34,929 nt of DNA from Glomus cerebriforme (Eukaryota; Glomeromycota; Glomeromycetes; Glomerales; Glomeraceae). The DNA lies in assembly GCA_003550305.1 (NCBI GenBank), contig QKYT01000680.1, positions 23,165 through 58,093 on the forward strand, in the 5' to 3' direction. Shown piece after piece: positions 1-10,209 of the stretch. The notes below the pieces were generated by a model. That model had not been told where the DNA came from. It was given only the letters and a program-made list of their open reading frames with translations, and did no database searches. The translations under genes were made by a program, and so were the position numbers. Each line of letters opens with the position of its first letter. Positions within the stretch are counted from its first letter, which is position 1.

Positions 1-336
1 TTAACATTTCATTATTTATTACAATTTAAATTATTTTTGACATAAATATAATATATGTCTAGATGTCAAGTTTGTAATTATTCATAATAGAGATTTATTT
101 AATCATGTTTATCTTTGTAAATTTAAGAAATAAATTATAATAAAAAAATTTTTTTTTCGTTAAATCGTGGTCACGTGATTAAAAATATTGGTTTTATTGG
201 CTAATTTGTTTATAACATGTGATTGTATTTGTGTTTTTTGTATTACGAATATTTATTGCAAATTTTTATGCAGATCATTTTTTTTGAAAACCGCAATAAT
301 TGCTATTTAAACTTTGAACTTTGTTCTAGAAATTGA
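1..336. other. AT-rich flank without a gene
   Basis: No reading frame with recognisable protein character on either strand. The stretch is AT-rich with poly-A/T runs near 140-160 and one CACGTGA site near 172. The first unit of the intron-like array begins at its right edge. Confidence 0.6.
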
Positions 337-2350
337 AAAATGGTTAGTTTCTTCGCAAAACTTACCTTTTAACGTTTCTTCTTTTTTCTTTTGTAGGTCT
401 CTCAATCTTCGGTCCAATACTGGAAAGTGGAAAACGGTAAGTTTCTTCATGAAACTTACCATTTTTTTTTGTTTTTTTTAGAAACGCTTATTAACATTTC
501 TTTTCTTTTCTTATAAGTTCTCTGAGCTCTTCGGTCTGGAATGGGAAGGAAAACGGTAAGTTTCTTCGCAAAACTTACCATTTTTTTTGTTTTTTTTAGA
601 AATGCTTATTAACGTTTCTTTTTTTTTATTGTAAGTTCTCTGAGCTCTTCAGTCTGGACTGGGAGGGGAAAATGGTAAGTTTTTTTGTGAAACTTATCAT
701 TTTTTTCATTTTTTTTTAAAGAAACGTTTCTAACGTTTCTTCTTTTCTTTTCTCTATGCTTTTGGTTCAATACTGGAATCAGAACGGTAAGTTTCTCAAG
801 TTTCTTTGAAAAACTTACCATTTTTTTTTGGGTTTCTTTTATTAGAAACATTTCTAATGTTTCTTTCTCTTTTCTTTTGTAGATTCTCTTGGCTTTCAGA
901 TTAGTACGTGAAATTGGAAACGGTAAGTTTTTTTGTAAAACTTGCCATTTTTTTTCTTTTTTTTAAAACGCTTTCTAATGGTTCTTTTTCTTTTCTTGTA
1001 GACTCTTCTTCAGTTTGGGTTACTTGGAATTAGGAAATGGTAAGTTTCATAATGAAACTTACTGTTCTTTTTTTTTATTTTTTTAAATAGAAANNTTTNT
1101 AACGTTTCTTCTTTTTTCTTCTTGTAGGTTCTTGGATTTCATTTCGGGTATGAAAGTTTCTTCGCAAAATTCCCATCTGATGTATTTACTTAAAAATCGT
1201 TAGTAAAAATGGTACTAATACTTCTTTTTTTCATTTTTTTTGTAGGATCAGATTTTTTGTCAATTTCAACTTGAAAATCTGGTAAGTTTCAAAGTTGAAA
1301 CTTCAAACCTTTCTTTTCAGAATGTAAATTTCATAACGAAACTTTATTTTTTTTTATTTTTTTAAGAACATTCTAACTAAACGTTTCTTCTTTTCTTGTA
1401 GGTTTGCTCCTAGACTTGAGAAACCAAAACGTAAGTTTTGTAACATTCATTTCATTATGAAACTTCATTTTTTTTTGGTTTTTTCTTTAAGAAATAATCT
1501 AACTGAATGTTTCTTTTTTTTGTAGATTTATCTCTGGGGATTCAGGATCAGAAACATAAGTTTCATAACGTTCATTTCATTACGAAACTTCATTTTTCAT
1601 TTTTTTCTTTCTATAGAAATATTCTAACCGAACGTTTCTTCTTTTTTTTTGTAGATTCAGCTCTGAGGATTCGGGATTGAAAATGTAAGTTTCGTAATAT
1701 TCATTTCATTACAAAACTTTGTTTTTCATTTTTTTTCTATAGAAACGTTTTAACTGAATGTTTCTTCTTTTTTTTGTAGATTTAGCTCTAAAGATTTGGA
1801 ATTGGAAATGTAAGTTTTGTACTGTTCATTTCGTTATAAAACTTCATTTTTTTTTTGTTTTTTTTCTTTAAGAAACATTCTAACTAAATGTTTCTTCTTT
1901 TTTTTTGTAGATTTGGCTCTGGAAACAGAAACTAAAATATAAGTTTCATAATGTTCATTTCATTATAAGCTTCGTTTTCTATTTTTTTCTTTGTATAGAA
2001 ATGTTCTAACTAAACGTTTCTTCTTTTCTTTGTAGATTCAGCTCTGGAAATGGAAAAGAAACGTAAGTTTCATAACGTTCATTTTATTACAAACTTCATT
2101 TTTCATTTTTTTTCTTTGTATAGAAATGCTCTAACTGAACATTTCTTTTCTTTTGTAAATTCGGCTCTGGAAACAAAAACTGAAACGTAAGTTTTATAAA
2201 AATGTTTTATTATGAAACTTAATTTTTTCATTTTTTTTCTTTATTAGAAATGTTCTAACCAAATGTTTTTCTTTTTTTTTGTAGATTAGGTTTGTTTCTT
2301 GAAATTTGGGTTTTTGGAAATCAGAAACGTAAGTTTCGCAACTTAGCTGC
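337..2350 (+). repeat. Tandem array of intron-like / mini-exon-like units
   Basis: About 16 degenerate units of roughly 95-150 bp (mostly 117-129) run head to tail. Each has a 5' splice-site-like GTAAGT (437, 556, 675, 787, 923, 1040, 1282, 1431, 1685, 1810, 2063, 2187, 2329; GTATGA at 1148; mutated to ATAAGT at 1556 and 1939). A T-rich stretch, a CTAAC/CTAAT branch-site-like motif, a pyrimidine tract and a TTGTAG acceptor follow (ending at 396, 882, 1001, 1127, 1245, 1401, 1525, 1654, 1779, 1910, 2035, 2284). The interval between one acceptor and the next donor is short and fairly constant: 40 nt early in the array, 27-30 nt in 1402-2186. An inverted repeat covers most donors. No long ORF crosses the array. 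It could be a gene of many micro-exons, a satellite that captured an intron, or an intron-derived repeat. The signals are seen directly; splicing is inference. Confidence 0.85.
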
Positions 2351-2728
2351 GAAACTTAGTTACATTTTTGTAAGTTTTGAGTTTGGATATCAGAATTATA
2401 GTATAGCATAGTTAGTATATCTAGGAAGAATTTGTAATTTAATACATTTTTAATAAATGAAAGTAGTTTAAATATAATAAAATCAATTAACAATGCTTTT
2501 ATTTATTAAATGTAATTAATATATGCTAAAATCTGTATTGTTATATATGTTTTTTAACATTTTTATATGCATTTTTCAACTAATAATATGTGTTTTTCAA
2601 CTAATCTAGTGTTGTTATATGCATTTTTAAACTGCTACTGTATGTTATTATACATCTAAAAAAGTGTTGCACAACACATTTTTAATCAAGGGTTCATTAC
2701 GCAACACTTTTTTGGTGTTGAGCAACAC
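2351..2728. other. Intergenic, with iterated GTGTTG/CAACAC hairpins at its end
   Basis: No gene is visible. The last 65 bp carry short inverted repeats: GTGTTG-CA-CAACAC at 2664-2677, CAACAC near 2702, and GTGTTG-AG-CAACAC at 2715-2728. The last one directly abuts the ATG of the following pseudogene. Confidence 0.5.
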
Positions 2729-3893
2729 ATGGCATATGTTTATACTTTATATGCCTGTTTAAAACTTCCTGATGATCTTATTGCAAATATTAATAGAGGA
2801 TTAGAATGAATTAAAAATTATATTAGAGAAGTTAGTACACTTATGTAGAATCCTACCAATATTATAGGTAATATCAGAGGCTCATTAAATACTATTTAGG
2901 TTACTTTGCAAAACATTACAACTGAGAGGAATCAATATCAGAACCTATTAAATGATTCAATTTGGCAGATAGATGATCTTAAAAATCAGTTAAATGATAG
3001 TAAAAATCAGAATTTACAATTACAATGTTTATTAGATAAATCCTGAGTTCAGGCTGAAAGAATTATGCAGATGCATACAAATGCTTTAAATAATGAAATG
3101 GAAGCATATAGAGAGTATTGGCAATTAGCTCAAAATAGGCAAGAGTGTATTAGCAAATTGTTATATAAAAATTTTGTCTTCTGATTATTAATTCAGCATA
3201 AGAGTAACAAGTTACATTTTTCTATATAGAGGATGTATACGTAATTTATAGAATGTATTCGTCATTTTGACACTAAATACAATAAATGCGTTTAACTTAT
3301 TAAAAAAAAAATTCAGTATAAGAATACTCAAATTGCTGAGCTTAGAAAAATCTTACATAGATTAACTGTATGCTATAATAATGATATAGAACGCTAGAGA
3401 AGAAAGCATGCAGGTTTTATTTTCCAGATACAAAATCAGAGCCTATTATTTCATGAGGTAAATCTATTATTTTTTTTTGTATTTTTTTTTTAATATTTTA
3501 AATTAATTAAACTTTATTAACTTTTACCAGACAATACAAATCATTACATGCCTTTTGAATGTTCAGAATAACCCATCTAATATATAATATATAAGTATAG
3601 CAGGATATCTGTCTTCAAAATTTCATAGTTTAGCTAGTAAAGATCTAGCAGATTATATAAGAAATTTGCATCAATGGTGTGAAGCTTTTTCTAACCATGA
3701 TCTAAATGCAGGTTATCAACATTAAATTCATATTGATGGATTTTTTAAATCAGGTTTAAAAGATTATGCAAAAGATTAGTATGAAACTAAAATTAAGGAC
3801 AAAAATTGGAAATTGCAAAATATTAGCAATAATACTAGTCTTGCAAATATTGGTGCCTGCTTTTTACATTTAGTACCTTTAATTGACGGCTAA
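2729..3893 (+). pseudogene. Dead coiled-coil / Gag-like gene of a repeat family
   Basis: One frame can be followed from the ATG at 2729 through many stops to a TAA at 3891. It crosses one intron-like gap (about 3459-3530, GTAAAT...ACCAG) and a 107-bp insertion (3204-3310). The first half is rich in Gln, Asn, Leu and Lys in a heptad-like pattern (LKNQLNDSKNQNLQLQ), suggesting a coiled coil. The second half (from about 3600) reads LADYIRNLHQWCEAF and later DGFFKSGLKDYAKD, which faintly resembles retrotransposon Gag/capsid helices. In-frame stops include TGA at 2807, TAA at 3723 and TAG at 3777. Most are TGA or TAG where the context suggests Trp. I do not recognise a precise family; transposon origin is an inference. 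No function is expected. Confidence 0.65.
3191..3323 (+). mobile_element. Short poly-A retroposed insertion with 13-bp target duplication
   Basis: A 107-bp insert (3204-3310) ends in nine A residues and is flanked by 13-bp direct repeats, ATTCAGCATAAGA (3191-3203) and ATTCAGTATAAGA (3311-3323), with one C/T difference. Removing the insert and one repeat joins the host pseudogene in the same frame (..LLIQ + YKNTQIAELRKIL..). A 3' A-tail plus target duplication is the mark of target-primed retroposition (SINE or 5'-truncated LINE/transcript copy). The insert carries no recognisable tRNA-like head. Confidence 0.65.
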
Positions 3894-4505
3894 AATGAGT
3901 AAAAAAGTAAGTCTTAATTTATAGAATCTAATTAAATATATTAAACTGAAATTTTTACCATAAAAACTTCAATTTTTTGCAGTTTTGCTAGTATAGTTTC
4001 TGCATCCAGCTATTTGTAAATAGAATACATTAAAATAAAGTAAATAAAATTAATACTAGATAAAAACATAAATACAAACATCTTTAGTAGGTTCAGTAAG
4101 ATCATTAGAAAGCTCAATAATTGTTTGAGTTGTTTCTTTATAAGTTAAAGTTAGTTCAGATGTGATCTCAATAGGCAAATTACTTTATTCTAACGTGATT
4201 GACTTTAGACATATAGTAATATGGAGTTTTAAATTTGTATTAACGTCTGTATTGCTTGCTGACAAAACTTTTTTCTTGTTTTTAGAAGTTATTGAAGTCA
4301 TTATTAATAAATTTAAATGCAAGACTGTAAAAAATGCGTATTCAGAACACTTGGATCATCATTTTTTTTGATCTGTTAATCTGATTATTAATCTGATTTT
4401 TAAATGAATTTGATTGGCTAAAAAATTTTGTGAAAATCAGATCAGATCAGAACGGAACAGAAATAAACAGGACTACTGGAGAAGATATGATCATCAATCT
4501 TATCT
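3894..4505. other. Intergenic, no gene seen
   Basis: AT-rich. One 69-codon open frame (4162-4371) has no family character. A cluster of AATCTGATT/ATCAGATCAG words at 4385-4450 forms imperfect inverted repeats, perhaps the edge of an old element. Confidence 0.5.
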
Positions 4506-4796
4506 TGCATCACCATAAAAAAATTACTATCACATGACCGGTAATATTTAATGTCACCTGACACGTAACTGGCAACATTGCGTTTTTATTAAATATCTAG
4601 AATTTTTTTGTATGATAAAAATTATTTGTCATGCCCTATTTGGCATGAGGTTGGCCCTTTGGTTGTGATAGAAGGAAGATTCACAAATTTATAAAGAATT
4701 ATATAATCAGCTCATAAGTGTATCATATAATTTCACATGCTTATGCATATTTAATTAGTAAATATTATATAATAATGATTTTTTTATGGTGATGCA
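4506..4796. mobile_element. Candidate miniature inverted-repeat element
   Basis: TGCATCACCATAAAAAAAT at 4506-4524 is repeated in inverted orientation near 4778-4796 (AT then seven T, then ATGGTGATGCA). This bounds a 291-bp AT-rich segment with no ORF. The arms are only about 20 bp and I could not define a target duplication, so the call is tentative. Confidence 0.4.
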
Positions 4797-5317
4797 GGAG
4801 TAGTTGTGATCACATAACCAAAATGTATGATAGGTTATGCCGATTTTACTGTTTGATATGTGTAGTGCATGTTTTTAAAAAAACACATATAAGTCAAAAT
4901 TTACAACAAAAATCTTCTTTGTCACTCTAAGTAAACTTGCAGAGTAATCAAAAATACACTTCTAAACATAATTTCAAAAAGTAAAAATAGTTTATTAAAG
5001 TCTTTTTTTTAAGAAAATAAATTTTTTGTAAAAAAATTATTGCAGCTCATGTACCAAACATTTTGTTGATCATTTCTAAAAAAGTATTTTAAAGTACAAT
5101 ATATCCAGTGTAATCTGTTACACATTTCAGTTGTGCGTTATGCACATCCCCAGTTTTCAATTTTTACTATTTATTTCAGGAACTTAGAATTTTTTCAAGG
5201 TGTGAAAATCTATTCATCACATGTTAGTTGTCATATTCTTAATTTTAGCCAAAACTTTACGCTAGCTGGAAATTTCTTTTATGGATATTTAGGTAACATT
5301 ACACATTCCAAAAAAAG

Positions 5318-5546
5318 GATACGTCTAAAGCGGAGCAGAATCACGTGATTTTTGTAAAATTTTTGGCCAGAATTATGGCATTAAGAAATTATGCATGTGA
5401 CAAATAACAGGTGATAAATAGGATTTCATCTATTGAAAAAATTTTAAGTCCCTAGAATACTTAGGAAAAATGGAAAATGAAGACGTGATGTAGGAGTGAC
5501 AGATATGTTCTATAATCACATGATTCTGCTCCGCTTTAGACGTTCT
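5318..5546 (+). mobile_element. MITE copy 1, 10-bp target duplication
   Basis: Terminal inverted repeats begin ACGTCTAAAGCGGAGCAGAA (5321) and end in the complement, TTCTGCTCCGCTTTAGACGT (5524-5543). CACGTGA/CACATGA sites lie next to both ends. It is flanked by CCAAAAAAAG at 5308-5317 and 5547-5556, a 10-bp target duplication. There is no ORF, so it must have been moved by a transposase encoded elsewhere. A 10-bp duplication fits Mutator-like elements best; that assignment is inference. Confidence 0.75.
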
Positions 5547-5611
5547 CCAAAAAAAGCAATTTTATTTCTCTTCAAAATTGAAATTTGGATTACACAAAAT
5601 CCCAAATAAGG

Positions 5612-5836
5612 GGACGTCTAAAGCGGAGCAGAATTATGTAATCATAGTGCATATCTGTCACTTTGCATCATACCTTCATTTTCTATTTTTCCTAAGTATT
5701 CTAGGGATTTAGAATTTTTTCGATAGTGAAATCCTATTTATCACCTGTTATTTGTTACATGCATAATTTCTTAATGCTATAATTTCGGCCAAAAATTTTA
5801 CGAAAATCACGTGATTTTGCTCCGCTTTAGACGTAT
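5612..5836 (-). mobile_element. MITE copy 2, inverted relative to copy 1
   Basis: The same terminal repeats as copy 1 (ACGTCTAAAGCGGAGCAGAA at 5614; CTCCGCTTTAGACGT ending at 5834). The interior is the reverse complement of the copy 1 interior, so the two lie in opposite orientation 65 bp apart. Flanking CCAAATAAGG occurs at 5602-5611 and 5837-5846, a perfect 10-bp target duplication. Confidence 0.78.
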
Positions 5837-5931
5837 CCAAATAAGGAAATTATTTGTCGATCACTTAAATTTTGGCCGGAATTACCGGAATTACCAAATT
5901 TGAAAACACCGGTGATGATCATCACTGGTAA

Positions 5932-6482
5932 TAAATAGCAAACTTCAAATTATAATTATAAATACAGTATATATTGTATATATATGAAGACAATATTAAA
6001 TGTGATATTTTTATAGACTGATATTAGATATTTTGTAAACAAATATTCTTTTTTCTTTTTTATTTAAACCAATTTTATAGTTTAAACTGCAACTTTTTTT
6101 ATAATGAACTGTAAATATACTTGTATTTTTTTTTACAAACTCAATAGTAAGTTCTGAAATTATAATGCATTATTAACTAATAAAAAACTATTCTTTTTTA
6201 CTTATTAATTATAAATTTTTATCTTTATTCAGTTTATTGTCTTATATTATTACATATCAAACTAAATGGAATAGTAAGTTAATTTGAATAATAATCTGTT
6301 TTAGGTTAATAAAATTCCTATCAGATTATATGCAATTTGAATAACAAGAGAAATTATTTGCCAAACATTTAATCAAATACTTTTAGAATAATACCATTTT
6401 ATCAATAGATCATTCTTGCACTATTTGTTATTCCCAATCTCAACTTGTACTGTTAATACAAGTTTAAATAATTTACAATTTC
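5932..6482. other. Intergenic 3' of the reductase gene
   Basis: AT-rich with poly-T/A runs; no gene or structured repeat seen. It probably contains the 3' untranslated region of the reductase, whose stop codon is at its right edge. Confidence 0.5.
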
Positions 6483-7843
6483 TTATGATAAAGTCAATCC
6501 TCCATCAACAATAAGAACCTTAAAAAAAACAAATATTATATTAGCAAAGTTCATTAAATAAAATATTTGTAAATAAAACCAACCTGTCCAGTAATATATT
6601 CAGCTTTTGCAAAATACAATGCAGCTTCAGCTACCTCCTGTTTTATTATGGATTTAATAATTTATTTATTTTAACAATAAATTATGTTAATATTTAATTT
6701 ACCTCGGGTCTTCCAAATCTTTGCATCAATATTTTATTTTTGTAAGATTCCTTGACGTTTTCAGACATCACTTAAAAAATAAAAATAAATATTTAATACA
6801 ATAAATTCTAAAATTTATTAATACTGACTTACTTGAAATCATATCTGTTTCAATAAATCCAGGAGCAATAACATTTACACGAATATTTTTTCGTGCAATC
6901 TCTTTAGCCAATGACTTTGAAAATCCTTAAACGAAAATATAAAATATAAAAAATTCTTATAACATAAATAAAATAAAAATAGTAATGACGAAATACCAAT
7001 AACTCCAGCTTTTGAAGCACTGTAAATGGATTGTCCACTATTTCCATGTAATCCAACGACACTTGATATATTAATTATGCATCCTAATAAAATAGATATC
7101 AATTTTAATTATAAAAAAAAAATCATAACTATTTACTATTGTACCTCTTCTCGCTTTGATCATTAGTTTAGAGATGTGACTACACATATAAATTGTTCCG
7201 AGAAGATTTGTTTTGATAATATCATTAACTTCTTGTTCTTTAAGTTTAACAACAAGCGAATCATGCGATACTCCTAAAAAAAAGTATATTATTTGTTAAT
7301 AATCGTATATTAAACAAATGTTGAGAAATTCAACTAACCTGCAGCATTAATCAAATAATCAACTTTTTGAAGTTTCGAAATATTCTATGAAAAAATATAT
7401 ATGATAATATTTTTTTAAAATAAATAAATAGAAATTTGTTTTCTATGAAAAAGAGAGAATTAAAAAAATTGATATATTACTATGACAACTTTTTCAATTT
7501 CTGTAGGAATTCTTAAATCACATTCATATCCTAAATGATTATTATCTACTTCAAAATTTTTATCTAAATATTTTCTTGCTTTTTCAATCATTTCTTTATT
7601 ACGTCCGATCAAAACACATCTTGCACCATTTTGTGCAAATTTTTGTGCGATAGAATATCCTATTCCACGCGTTCCCCCTGTTATAACTGCTAATTCGTCT
7701 TTAAAAGGTTTGATCTGAGCTACATTACAAAAAAAAAATGAGGTTTTTTAAGATTAAATCAAATCTAAGTTATCGTTTAGGACGAACATTTTTTTTTTAC
7801 CTTGATTAATCGAGGAAAATTTTTTTGTGAAAAATTTATACAT
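6483..7843 (-). CDS. Short-chain dehydrogenase/reductase, CBR4/FabG type (probable mitochondrial 3-oxoacyl-ACP reductase)
   Basis: Nine exons join in frame to 264 residues: 7843-7801, 7719-7481, 7384-7339, 7273-7145, 7083-6997, 6925-6833, 6770-6703, 6637-6584, 6518-6483. All introns have GT..AG borders. The product has the classical SDR order: cofactor loop TGGTRGIG (residues 28-35), NAAG (107-110), and the catalytic Ser160, Tyr173 and Lys177 in the ISS..YSASK context. VNVIAPGFIETDM and a terminal VDGGLTLS follow. It most resembles the CBR4/FabG branch, which reduces 3-oxoacyl-ACP with NADPH in type II fatty-acid synthesis. The first 20 residues (MYKFFTKKFSSINQ..) are basic, hydroxylated and free of acidic residues, like a mitochondrial presequence. 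Family is sure, exact substrate less so. The Tubby gene lies 222 bp upstream on the same strand. Confidence 0.92.
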
Positions 7844-8065
7844 GATAGAAATTGAGAAACAAAAAAAAAAAATATATATATATATTATAATTTTTATTGT
7901 ATTGGTTACACAAGATGATATAATCTGTCGATCATAGCCATTCTAAATAATTTACGTAATATTTAATTTAAATATTAAAGTATATTTTCCAAATCTAAAA
8001 TAAAAGTTGTTAATAATAACCTATTTGGTAATAAAGAGCCTATACATAATTAATACCTTTAAATA

Positions 8066-9780
8066 TTATTCACAAGCCAATTTAGCATCAAAACTTGTCA
8101 AAGCAATAGCAAAAGCTTGGAGTGGACACATAGGATACATGAAATCCATTGTAAATGTATCCTCCTCAACACGTCCAAACTGCATTATAATATAATCCAC
8201 TTAAAAATTTTTTGTTAGTAAAACCTTCAACTTAAGTTGTAAAGAAAAATAAAAAAAGTGAAATTAAGAATAAACATACAATCATTATCATGTACAATTT
8301 GGAAATTTTTCACCGAAGCTAAAGTAACTCTTCCATTAAAATTTAACACATATGATTGTGTTTCTATAATAGTACAGAATAAATTATTAAATAAATAATA
8401 CAATTAAAACAAATTTGTTTAAATATCTTTATAATTTACCTTCATTCCATTGTGGAGACTTGTTGTGTAATACTAAAATATCTCTGTGATCTCCATTTTT
8501 GAACTTCCCAATCAATGTTTGTGCATCCTAATTTACAAAAATAACAATGAATTAACAAAAATGCAAGGGAAAAGATTGATTTAAAACAATTCTTACTGTT
8601 TCTGGCCTAAATTCTGGTCTTTCCCCATTCCTTGTCATTCCTATCAATAAGACAGTCATTTTTCTGGGACCTTTAAATCCAAGAATATTGGGATCCTATA
8701 AGAGGATATTAGAAAAAAAAATTATTTTGTTTTTATAAAAAAAAATGTATTTTACGGGGAAAAAGACTTACGTAAACAACGGCACCTAATTCTTCTCGAA
8801 CAGGTAAATCCGATAAATCCGGTTCACGTTTAAATGGGTTTCGTCCATTCGAATATATAGCAAAAGCTGTACCCAAGAAATTAGATCTAAAAATAAAAAA
8901 TAAATAAATGAATGAATGAATAATTTTTTTTAAAAAATAAAATTGATACTTACCTAACTTTACCTACAACACTTTTAGCTACATCAAGCCGATCTGTTGT
9001 TATAACATAATGAGAACTTTTACTTTTTTTTCTTTTTCTAGCAGCAAGAAGAAATATTCTTGTTTCTTCTCCATTTTCTGCGGTATCTTCAATATAAAGT
9101 TCATATTGAGGATAGAATTTTCCAAACCCATCTTTACTACGAATTATTTTACATTGAACCTTTTGACCTTGTGGAACAGGACTAAAAACTAATTAATCAA
9201 GTGATAATATAAAGAATAGCAAAGAAATTTTAAATTAATTAAATTAAATTTACTTCATGACAAAATCAATCACCTCTTTCTCCGTCATCTGTTCTCGCGT
9301 TTTTTGTAATCTAAAAAGTGTTATCATTTGAGCAGTTGGCCTATTTATAACTATAGCTCTCAAATGTTCTACAGGACCAACAGTTTGAGATAATGTAGCG
9401 GTGGATTCATCAAATGAAGAATTTGCATAAGCAGATCGCTATAAAGAACACATGAAAAGTATCAGAATTTGGTTATATTTAATCTAACATAGTCCATAAT
9501 TTCAAAAAATACCTCATCTCTTGATGTATCAACAGGGTCTTCATCTAATTCAACCTGGTCGTCGGAAGATTCATCATCAGAATTATCAATTGCAAGGTTA
9601 TTAATTGCTGATATTATTGATGGTGATAACTCTCCCGTCTCTAAATGTTTTAGAAATAGTTACGTATTATTATTTTGATAATAAATCAATTGTTGATCAT
9701 TTACCTTCAATTCCCACATTTGGAATTTGAAGTGTGTTTGCTCGATTTGCACTTGTTCCAATCTGAGGGTCACCGTTCAT
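8066..9780 (-). CDS. Tubby C-terminal domain protein
   Basis: Nine exons join in frame to 378 residues: 9780-9705, 9640-9513, 9438-9254, 9181-8954, 8886-8772, 8695-8597, 8527-8440, 8363-8280, 8199-8066. The first 70 or so residues are Ser/Asp/Glu-rich and probably disordered ([16 protein letters not shown]). The rest is a full tubby domain: VQCKIIRSK near the start, [15 protein letters not shown] (the basic patch that binds phosphatidylinositol bisphosphate in animal Tubby), [52 protein letters not shown], and the hallmark C-terminus [18 protein letters not shown]. Relatives are membrane-tethered, phosphoinositide-binding proteins. The role in this fungus is unknown. There is no F-box at the N-terminus, unlike plant TLPs. 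The stop directly follows the conserved ACE, so the gene looks intact. Confidence 0.95.
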
Positions 9781-10209
9781 ATTTTTGTGAACTTTCAATA
9801 ATTTCAATTTCAAACATAATATTTATTAGTATAAATGTCACTTCAAAGACAAAATATTATTATAATTATACCTCAAAATTTATTACAAATAACCAAAAAA
9901 CTTTTCACGTTTAGTAGAAGACAACCTAAATCCTAAATTGGATTGGCCAACCTTAAACTTATTACGTAACACAATTTACGCAATAAATATTTTAAAAATG
10001 TTAGTAACAGATTGTGGCGATCGAGAGTTTTAAGTTTAATTTGGTACTCGTTTGCAAATGTACTTTAATAGAAAAATTGATGGATCTGCGAAGTCAAATC
10101 AAATTTTAAAAAAAAATTCTTTGTATAACATAAAATGTGACACTAAGAATGCGCACCACATATGAAAAAAAAACGGTTGTTTGCAAATGATTGTACTCTT
10201 CTTTCATTA
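9781..10209. promoter_or_regulatory. Shared divergent promoter region (Tubby / large hydrolase)
   Basis: The two genes are transcribed away from each other from this 429-bp gap. An ATTGG box (CCAAT on the minus strand) sits at 9942-9946, about 160 bp before the Tubby start, within GATTGGCCAA. No clear TATA box is seen. Promoter activity is inferred from gene orientation. Confidence 0.45.

Larger units (their letters stand above)
5104..5920 (+). mobile_element. Older miniature element interrupted by two younger ones
   Basis: The pieces 5104-5317, 5557-5601 and 5847-5920 together parallel the copy at 32520-32885. Shared landmarks in order are TTTTTACTATTTATT, a GTGAAA..CTATT..TCACATGTTA block, GGTAAC.TTACAC, CAATTTTATTTCTCTTCAAA and GGCCGGAATTACCG. 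The copy here is split by the two inserted elements described separately. It has no coding capacity. Its right edge carries a near-perfect palindrome, ACCGGTGATGATCATCACTGGT in two halves around 5910-5931. Confidence 0.55.

Noticed and set aside
609..851. 80-codon minus-strand frame
   Set aside because: It is the reverse reading of the poly-T-rich array (Lys-rich low complexity), with no family character.
337..2350. CRISPR-like array of repeats and spacers
   Set aside because: Units are degenerate, vary from about 95 to 150 bp, and the 'spacers' are related to each other. The genes around are clearly intron-bearing eukaryotic genes.
4162..4371. Possible small gene
   Set aside because: 69 codons, no motif, and a composition like the surrounding intergenic DNA; no splice partners seen.
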